From NCBI GenBank assembly GCA_945877595.1, contig CAMDVN010000012.1, positions 1-50,115 on the forward strand: a DNA stretch of 50,115 bases, given 5' to 3'. Shown piece by piece: positions 44,687 to 50,115 of the stretch; positions within the stretch are counted from its first letter, which is position 1, and each line of letters opens with the position of its first letter. A model generated the notes under the pieces. It did no database searches. It worked only from the letters and a program-made list of their open reading frames with translations, and was not told the origin of the DNA. The stretch is from Cyanobium sp. NIES-981 (GTDB lineage: Bacteria > Cyanobacteriota > Cyanobacteriia > PCC-6307 > Cyanobiaceae). The position numbers and the translations under genes are program-made.

Positions 44687-45856
44687 TTAGCGCCGATAAA
44701 AGGGCCGTTTGACCACCATCGCCGGTTCGGCCTTGCCGTCAATCTCGACCGCCAGTTCAGTGCCGAGCTGGGCGGCCGGGCTGGTCACGTAGGCCAGTGC
44801 GATCGCCTCCCCCAGGCTGGGTGACCAGCTGCCGCTGGTGACCCAGCCAATCCGTTGGCCATTGGCCAGCACCGCATAGCCCTGGCGAGCGATGGCGCGG
44901 CCCGGCAGCTTCAGGCCCACGAGCTGCCGGGCCGCGCCAGCAGCGCTCTGTTCCTCCAGCGCCGTGCGACCCACAAATGACTTGGGCATCTCCAGCTGCA
45001 CAAGCCAGCCCAGGCCGGCTTCCAACGGCGTGGTTTGGCTGCTGAGCTCTGGGCCGTGGAGGGGCAGGCCAGCCTCCAGCCGCAGGGTGTCGCGGGCGCC
45101 CAAACCGCAGGGGACCACACCTTTGGTTAGCAGCAGCTGCCACAACGCGATGCCGGCAGCACGCTCCAGTAGCAGTTCAAAGCCGTCTTCACCGGTGGAC
45201 CCCGTGCGGGCCACCCACGCCGGCGCCGCTGCGGCAGCCCCCTCGCCCACACCCGCCAGCGTCAACGTGCGGTGCCCAAACCGCGGCAGCCCCGCCAGGC
45301 TTTGTTTGGCCAAGGCCTCGAGCTGGGCGGCCGCTTGCGGGCCCTGCAGGGCGAGCAGCACGCCATCGCCCTTGTGGTCGCTGAGGCTGAACCCAGCTGG
45401 TTCCAGTTGGCTGCCGAGCCAGGCGGTGTCGGCCTCGGTGCACGCCGCATTGATCACCAGCAGCAGCTCTTCGCGGCCCTCGATCAGGCCACGGTCGTAG
45501 ACGATCAGATCGTCTTGGATCCCGCCCGCGTCGTTGAGCAGCACGGTGTAGCAAGCCTCGCCACCACCGATCCGAAACAGATCGGTGGGCACCAGCGTCT
45601 GCAACGCATCTTTGGCCCCATTGCCGCCAATTCGCACCACCCCCATGTGCGAGAGGTCAAAGACGCCGCAGCCTGTGCGAACAGCCTGATGTTCGGCCTC
45701 CAATCCCGCAAACTGCTCTGCCAGCTCCCAGCCGGCTATGGGCACCATGCGGGCGCCCGCCTCGAGGGCAGCGGCGTGCAGGGGCGTGCGCTTGAGGGCA
45801 GCGGCAGTGGCGACGGTCTTGGCAGCCGCTTTGTGGGCGGCAAACGGGGGGGCCAT
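44687..45856 (-). CDS. gcvT: Aminomethyltransferase GcvT (glycine cleavage T protein)
   Basis: Transfers the aminomethyl carbon from lipoylated GcvH to tetrahydrofolate, important in photorespiratory glycine use. 389 residues from ATG 45856, with a leader of about 20 residues before LKRTPLHAAALEAGARMVPIAGWELA. DLSHMGVVRIGG, YTVLLNDAGGIQDDLIVY and RTGSTGEDGFELLL are family blocks. The open frame upstream to 46174 is non-coding in character. gcvH and gcvP are not in this window. Confidence 0.95.
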   Translation of the reverse strand: MAPPFAAHKAAAKTVATAAALKRTPLHAAALEAGARMVPIAGWELAEQFAGLEAEHQAVRTGCGVFDLSHMGVVRIGGNGAKDALQTLVPTDLFRIGGGEACYTVLLNDAGGIQDDLIVYDRGLIEGREELLLVINAACTEADTAWLGSQLEPAGFSLSDHKGDGVLLALQGPQAAAQLEALAKQSLAGLPRFGHRTLTLAGVGEGAAAAAPAWVARTGSTGEDGFELLLERAAGIALWQLLLTKGVVPCGLGARDTLRLEAGLPLHGPELSSQTTPLEAGLGWLVQLEMPKSFVGRTALEEQSAAGAARQLVGLKLPGRAIARQGYAVLANGQRIGWVTSGSWSPSLGEAIALAYVTSPAAQLGTELAVEIDGKAEPAMVVKRPFYRR

Positions 45857-45987
45857 GGGGCGCGGGGAGGCAATCGCCCGGATCCTATGGAGTGGAAGAG
45901 AGTTGAAAGAAAGGGGGATTCGGTTGTCCGAACGGTTGCCATTGCAATCATTCTGATTACTCTGAGAGGCCCTCAGGGACCACCCCC

Positions 45988-46233
45988 ATGGGCCAACGTC
46001 CCTGTTGCCGCAGTTGCCGTCATTGCTCACCGCCGACTGGCGCAGAATTCGGCTGGTGTCAATTGCGCCAGTTGCCGATTCATCCAGATTTGGCTGCTGA
46101 ACTTTGGTGCCACCACTGGACAGCCCGGCCGCCCAGATTGCCGGTGATGGCGCCGCCGGGAAGCGCTGCGCCACAGGCCATGGTCCCCTGCAATCAGCAG
46201 CTCAGCCTTGAGACGGTGCTGAGCGACGCCTGA
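45988..46233 (+). CDS. Small Cys-rich protein, possibly zinc-binding
   Basis: 81 residues in the 556-bp space between gcvT and the cNMP-like gene. It starts MGQRPCCRSCRHCSPP, giving Cys pairs in zinc-ribbon spacing, then FGWCQLRQLPIHPDLAAELWCHHWTARPPRLP with two more Cys and two His. AGGGA lies about ten bases before the ATG, and a perfect hairpin follows the stop by 33 bp. The sequence looks like a real conserved small protein rather than a shadow, and I recall similar picocyanobacterial sequences, but I cannot name a family. Function unknown. Confidence 0.5.
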   Translation: MGQRPCCRSCRHCSPPTGAEFGWCQLRQLPIHPDLAAELWCHHWTARPPRLPVMAPPGSAAPQAMVPCNQQLSLETVLSDA

Positions 46234-46266
46234 GTCAGGGCTGTGCCCGATCAGGCTGGGCCAAGC

Positions 46267-46293
46267 TTTGATGGGCCGCAAAGACCCATCAAA
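46267..46293 (+). terminator. Perfect 9-bp hairpin, probable terminator
   Basis: TTTGATGGG and CCCATCAAA are perfectly complementary around a 9-nt loop, followed by TTT only. It sits 33 bp after the small Cys-rich gene and about 145 bp before the next start. The weak T-tract leaves open an operator or RNA-processing role. Confidence 0.5.
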
Positions 46294-46436
46294 TTTGGAG
46301 CAAATCTGTCGTTTTGAGGCCAATTGGAGCCATTTGGGACCCATGTGTTCCCTATGGTCATGCAAGTGCCTAACGGCGGTTGTATGACCGTCCCCATGGG
46401 CCTGATTGAGCCTTGTCGTTTAGGAGCGCTGCAGAA

Positions 46437-46835
46437 TTGGTCACGACCCCCGCAATCACCACTCCGATCGAGTTGATGGCGGCCCAGGTGGATTGTGAGG
46501 TGATTACCTTGCCCACCGGAGCCCATGTGTTCAGTGTCGGTGAGCCGGCCAACGCCATTTATGGCGTGAGGCGCGGGATTATTGAGGTGGTGGGCGATCA
46601 GGGCGAAAAGCTCTGTTATCGCCCAGGCGAGCTGTTCAGCTACCAAGACATTGTTTGGCGTGAGGGTGTCTACCGCACCGAAGCTATCGCCCGCACGCCG
46701 GTTGAGATTTTGCGCTTGGATCGCCTGCGTTTCCTCAACTTGATGCATAACCATCCCACCTTGGCCTTGCTGCTGATCGGTCAGCAGCACGATCGCCTTC
46801 GGGAGCAGCGCACCAGCGGTACCTGCTGTTATTGA
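46437..46835 (+). CDS. Stand-alone cyclic nucleotide-binding-like domain, no HTH
   Basis: About 132 residues. VITLPTGAHVFSVGEPANAIYGVRRGIIEVV, then CYRPGELFSYQDIV and AIARTPVEILRLDRLRFLNLM, follow the beta-barrel and C-helix of Crp/Fnr proteins. The protein ends soon after (TSGTCCY), without the winged helix-turn-helix. It may be a sensor without DNA binding. The start is unclear: TTG 46437 has AGGAG ten bases upstream, TTG 46413 opens the frame, and ATG 46476 is a third option. Its stop overlaps the convergent speB stop by 7 bp. Confidence 0.7.
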   Translation: MVTTPAITTPIELMAAQVDCEVITLPTGAHVFSVGEPANAIYGVRRGIIEVVGDQGEKLCYRPGELFSYQDIVWREGVYRTEAIARTPVEILRLDRLRFLNLMHNHPTLALLLIGQQHDRLREQRTSGTCCY

Positions 46836-47713
46836 GTGCCTAGGAGCAGCAGCAGGCTGCGGGTCACCTTGGCGGCCAGCACGCTGCTCACGCCGCTTGG
46901 ATCGAGCTGGGGCGCCAGCTCCACCACATCGGCACCCACCAGGTTGTGCTGCATCAGCTCTGCGCTGAGGGTGGCGAAGTGCTGCCATACAAAGCCGCCC
47001 GGTTCCGGGGTGCCGGTGCCGGGCATCACGGCGGGGTCAAACCAGTCCAGATCCACGGTTAAATAGATGGGTCGGCCCCGATAGGGAGCCAGGGTCGCGG
47101 CCATGGCCTCGATCGGCACCAGGCGCTTGCTGCGGCGCAGTTCGCTGAATTCGTCGCGGGTGCCGCTGCGGATGGCAATCTGCAGCAGTTCGCCACTGGG
47201 CAGCACCTCAAGGCAGCGGCGCATCGCGCAGGCATGGCTGTGGTGGTTCCCCAGCCACTCATGGCGCAGGTCGGCATGGGCATCGAGCTGGACCAAGACC
47301 AGGTTGGGGTGCCGCTCGGCCACGGCCGCCACGGCGCCACTGCTGATCGAGTGTTCCCCGCCCAGCATGAGCGGGGCGAGCCCCAGCTCCAGCACCGCCT
47401 CGGTGGCGGTCTTGACCGCGGCCACCACCGGTTCGGGCGCCCCAAAGGGGATCGCGACGGCGCCTAGATCGGCAAAGGCGAGGTCTTCGAGGTCAAGGTC
47501 GAGCTGGGGGCAGTAGGTCTCGAGGCCACTGCTCACCTCCCGGATCGCCGCCGGCCCAAAGCGGGTGCCCGGGCGAAATGATGTGGTGCCGTCGTAGGGC
47601 ACGCCAAACAGGCCCACCCGGCAGCCGGCGGGGTCGCGGCGGCTGCCCATGTAGATGGCCCCATCGCGATCAAACAGTTCGCTGTGAAAGAAGGGCAGGG
47701 CGGGATTGGTCAT
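46829..47713 (-). CDS. speB: Agmatinase / ureohydrolase SpeB
   Basis: 294 residues, manganese ureohydrolase. The metal ligands are visible: [19 protein letters not shown], and [45 protein letters not shown] is the usual N-terminal block. It releases urea and putrescine from agmatine, although cyanobacterial relatives can differ in substrate (arginine or guanidino compounds). Start ATG 47713 overlaps the speE stop by four bases, linking it to polyamine synthesis. Confidence 0.9.
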   Translation of the reverse strand: MTNPALPFFHSELFDRDGAIYMGSRRDPAGCRVGLFGVPYDGTTSFRPGTRFGPAAIREVSSGLETYCPQLDLDLEDLAFADLGAVAIPFGAPEPVVAAVKTATEAVLELGLAPLMLGGEHSISSGAVAAVAERHPNLVLVQLDAHADLRHEWLGNHHSHACAMRRCLEVLPSGELLQIAIRSGTRDEFSELRRSKRLVPIEAMAATLAPYRGRPIYLTVDLDWFDPAVMPGTGTPEPGGFVWQHFATLSAELMQHNLVGADVVELAPQLDPSGVSSVLAAKVTRSLLLLLGTQ

Positions 47714-48609
47714 GGCTGAGGTGACGACGGTGATGCAGGCGCCTGGCATTGCAGCTGCCGTTCAATGGCCGCTGGCACGGCCTCAAAGGCGCCCCGCTGC
47801 CAGCGGGGACTCCAGATTTCACAGCCCGGGGCCACCGCCGCAGCCCGCTCGGGGTTGGGCTGCCGGTAGCGGGGGCCATCAACGGCGGCAAAGGTCCAGC
47901 TCCACCAGCCGCTGGGGTACATGGGCACCCAGCCATAGAGCGGATCGGCCTGGCCAAACACCTCCCGTAGCAGCCCCACCGTATCGAGGTGCACCTGGCG
48001 AAAGGCCTCGGGTGATTCGCTCTGGGTGGCAAACACGCCGCCGGGCCGCAGGATGCGGCGGCAGTGCTCAAAGAAGGCCCGGTTGAACAGGCCTTCGGCC
48101 GGCCCAGCCGGGTCGGAGCCATCGACGATCACCACGTCGTAGCTGGCGTCGGGGGCGTCTGCCGCCCAGGCGATCCCGTCGCCCACGGTGAGGTGGAAGC
48201 GGGGGTCGCTCCAGCAGCCACCGCCGATGCTCGGCAGGTGCTGCTGGCTCCACTCCACCACCAGGCCATCGATTTCGACCATGTCGAGGTGCTGCACGCC
48301 GGCGTGGCGCAGACACTCGCGGGCGGTGCCGCCGTCGCCGCCGCCGATCACCAGCACCCGCTCGATGCGTTCGGCGCCGCACAGGGCCGGATGCACGATC
48401 GCCTCGTGGTAGTGCCGCTCCTGCCGCTCCGCCGTCATCCAGCAGCCGTCGAGCAGCAGCCCCTTGCCATAGCGCTCACTGTCGATGATCGTGACGCGCT
48501 GAAAAGCCGACTGCTGCTCGGCGATCACCCGACCAGCGAGGCCGTAGCGCACGCCGTCGAAGATTTCGTCGATCCAACCTGGGGTGGATGTTTCACTAGA
48601 AGAAAGCAT
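47710..48609 (-). CDS. speE: Spermidine synthase SpeE
   Basis: Aminopropyltransferase, 299 residues. [62 protein letters not shown] and [17 protein letters not shown] are the SAM-type fold and active-site blocks. It uses putrescine, which SpeB encoded just downstream can supply. The 72 bp upstream of its ATG are AT-rich and contain three GATAAAT copies. Confidence 0.92.
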   Translation of the reverse strand: MLSSSETSTPGWIDEIFDGVRYGLAGRVIAEQQSAFQRVTIIDSERYGKGLLLDGCWMTAERQERHYHEAIVHPALCGAERIERVLVIGGGDGGTARECLRHAGVQHLDMVEIDGLVVEWSQQHLPSIGGGCWSDPRFHLTVGDGIAWAADAPDASYDVVIVDGSDPAGPAEGLFNRAFFEHCRRILRPGGVFATQSESPEAFRQVHLDTVGLLREVFGQADPLYGWVPMYPSGWWSWTFAAVDGPRYRQPNPERAAAVAPGCEIWSPRWQRGAFEAVPAAIERQLQCQAPASPSSPQP

Positions 48610-48681
48610 GATCTAAGGGGATAAATTTGCAATCAACTTAGGACGATAAATTTAGTCATAATTGATAAATGCTTTGAAGGT

Positions 48682-50115
48682 TTAACGAGGGGCTCCGTTG
48701 TAGAAAAGAATGGGGTAGCTGCCTGGATTGAATGGTCGAGAATTGACAATAAATCTGATCTCTGGATCGGTATTCGCAACAGTAAACTGTGATACAGGGG
48801 ATCCAGTATTTGAAACTTTATCGATTTCGAGACTTCTGCTTATATTTGCGGAGGCTCCATAGATATTATTGTATATATAAATGGTGGAAGCTCCAGGCTG
48901 ATTATTTACATTTGTATTTTGCAAGCTAAAGCCGATAGCGGCATCGTCTGAATTTAATATCGTATTGCTGTAAATATTTAGATTAACCCTTGAGCTTCCA
49001 CGGATATCAAATGTGAGGCCATTGTCGCCGATATCATTGCCTCCCGGAGTGCCAAGTGACTGGATTATATTGCTATAAACTGAAGCAGTTAGCAGTCCAT
49101 TGGATCCGATATTAAAATCAATTCCGTCACCATTTTGATTAAACCCTGCTACGTTAATGGCTGGTAGGTTAATGGTGTTGCCTGAAACAGTCAGATTCAT
49201 CGTCGCTGGTGAGTTGCAATTCCCAGAGAAGTTTGGATCAGCATAGAGATCTTGCGTGCGGGGATAGCTTGATGTGCCCCTGCAGAGTCCAATTTCGATT
49301 GGATCAATTACGTTATTCCCTGGGACTGGTGCGACGTTGTTTTGAGTTGCTGTTGCAACGATCCGATAAACCCCGACGCTGTTGTTGCTGAAGTTGTTAT
49401 TAGTGATCGCGACAGTGGATGTGCCTTGACTTTGTCCGACAATAATCGCGCTTCCGATATTGCTGTCAGGCCCCATCCTCATGTTCGAGATCGTGTTGCT
49501 GTCGATCAGCAATGAGCCGGAGGGATTGTTGATTCGGAAGCCCTCGTCAAGTGCGCCTATAACGGTATTGCTGGAGATGACGACATTGCTGTTGTTATTT
49601 AATCTGATCGCGTTGCCGCTCAGGCACAGGCCTGAGGTGTTGCCAGTACCTGAAATTGTTCCATCGTTATTGAGGTTGTTTTGGTTGCAGACAGGATAGG
49701 GGCCTTGGTCAACATTGTTGACTATACGTCTTCCATCTTGTGACACATAGGTCTGAACTTGAGGGTAAAGGAAGGTGTTGTTGGTGACAGTTAGGTTGCT
49801 GACGCCATCGAGTTGGATAGCTGGCAGTGCATTGGCTGAGACGTTGATGGCGCCAAAGGCTTGTGCCGTGGCGAGCGCTGTTGGATTGTTCGTGTAGCTG
49901 CCAACGAACGTGTTGTTGGAAATCAGCACATTGCTGGTGCTGTAGTTGGTGATCGAGACATTGTTGAAGCTGAAGCCAGTGATGGTGGTGTTGCTGCCGA
50001 TGCTGATCACGCCGTTACTGAACGACGGCTGGGCGCCGACAGGCGTGCCAAAGATCGTCGCCAGGTTGGCGTTGCCAAACTGGGTGGCCAGGGTTGGTGC
50101 GTTGCTTGCGGCTGC
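48682..50115 (-). CDS. Partial right-handed beta-helix surface protein
   Basis: At least 477 residues; the frame is open to the right edge, so the start lies outside the window. It is rich in Asn, Ser and Thr with repeating NNTF / SNTI turns (VISNNTFVG, LTVTNNTFLY, VVISSNTVIG, LLIDSNTISN, VAITNNNFSN), the ladder pattern of parallel beta-helix proteins such as adhesins. Cys are few. Base composition is visibly AT-richer (roughly 40-45% GC in sampled lines) than the other genes here, suggesting transfer or relaxed selection. No anchor or secretion domain is seen in this C-terminal portion. Function unknown. Confidence 0.75.
   Translation of the reverse strand, partial: AAASNAPTLATQFGNANLATIFGTPVGAQPSFSNGVISIGSNTTITGFSFNNVSITNYSTSNVLISNNTFVGSYTNNPTALATAQAFGAINVSANALPAIQLDGVSNLTVTNNTFLYPQVQTYVSQDGRRIVNNVDQGPYPVCNQNNLNNDGTISGTGNTSGLCLSGNAIRLNNNSNVVISSNTVIGALDEGFRINNPSGSLLIDSNTISNMRMGPDSNIGSAIIVGQSQGTSTVAITNNNFSNNSVGVYRIVATATQNNVAPVPGNNVIDPIEIGLCRGTSSYPRTQDLYADPNFSGNCNSPATMNLTVSGNTINLPAINVAGFNQNGDGIDFNIGSNGLLTASVYSNIIQSLGTPGGNDIGDNGLTFDIRGSSRVNLNIYSNTILNSDDAAIGFSLQNTNVNNQPGASTIYIYNNIYGASANISRSLEIDKVSNTGSPVSQFTVANTDPEIRFIVNSRPFNPGSYPILFYNGAPR

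Overview
The window reads as a high-GC freshwater-type picocyanobacterium (Cyanobium / Synechococcus-like). The evidence is ferredoxin-type nitrate and nitrite reductases (narB, nirA), the cyanobacteria-type nitrate reductase partner narM, an ABC-type nitrate transporter nrtABCD, a complete urease plus urea transporter block, Nif11-family genes, and at least eight copies of the cyanobacterial HIP1 octamer. Genes are tightly packed, with many 1-4 nt stop/start overlaps. No rRNA, tRNA, CRISPR array or transposase was seen.

Layout. 0-12.1 kb is a nitrate assimilation island. narM (-) and narB (+) diverge. nrtABCD (-) ends in a small Crp/Fnr-like fragment that runs into the 3' end of narB. A TrpD-like gene (-) diverges from a nirA - CbiX-like chelatase - cobA operon (+), so nitrite reductase sits with enzymes able to supply its siroheme. 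12.2-17.6 kb carries a cupin-like protein, an EAL phosphodiesterase, and the common trio of circularly permuted ATP-grasp, alpha-E and transglutaminase-like proteins. 17.8-28.9 kb is nitrogen acquisition from urea: ureDABC (-), ureEFG (+) and urtABCDE (+), the last with a candidate NtcA promoter and an intercistronic terminator behind urtA.

29-36.1 kb holds a secreted protein, pabB/pabC (p-aminobenzoate), queC and queE (7-deazaguanine), an ecotin-type protease inhibitor, CTP synthase and Dps. 36.1-41.9 kb is the most accessory-looking part. It has a Nif11 protein, an alpha/beta hydrolase, two methyltransferases, a large glycosyltransferase translationally coupled to a Nif11-leader peptide with a double-glycine motif and a cysteine-free 20-residue tail, and a second, LPS-type glycosyltransferase. 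Three 17-bp direct repeats lie just upstream of the peptide gene. This is my main candidate for an undescribed system: a possible glycosylated or otherwise modified peptide locus.

41.9-48.6 kb returns to housekeeping: aspS, a Tat-exported beta-carbonic anhydrase, gcvT, a small Cys-rich protein, a stand-alone cNMP-binding-like domain, speB and speE. The right edge (48.7 kb to the end) is a clearly AT-richer, Asn/Thr-rich beta-helix surface protein whose start lies outside the window.

A recurring oddity is short tandem repeats (12-18 bp) at gene boundaries: the nirA stop, the cobA start, the urtE start, the ureE and ATP-grasp 3' ends, upstream of the Nif11 peptide, and upstream of aspS. Some of these repeat a start codon, and in urtE also a Shine-Dalgarno sequence.
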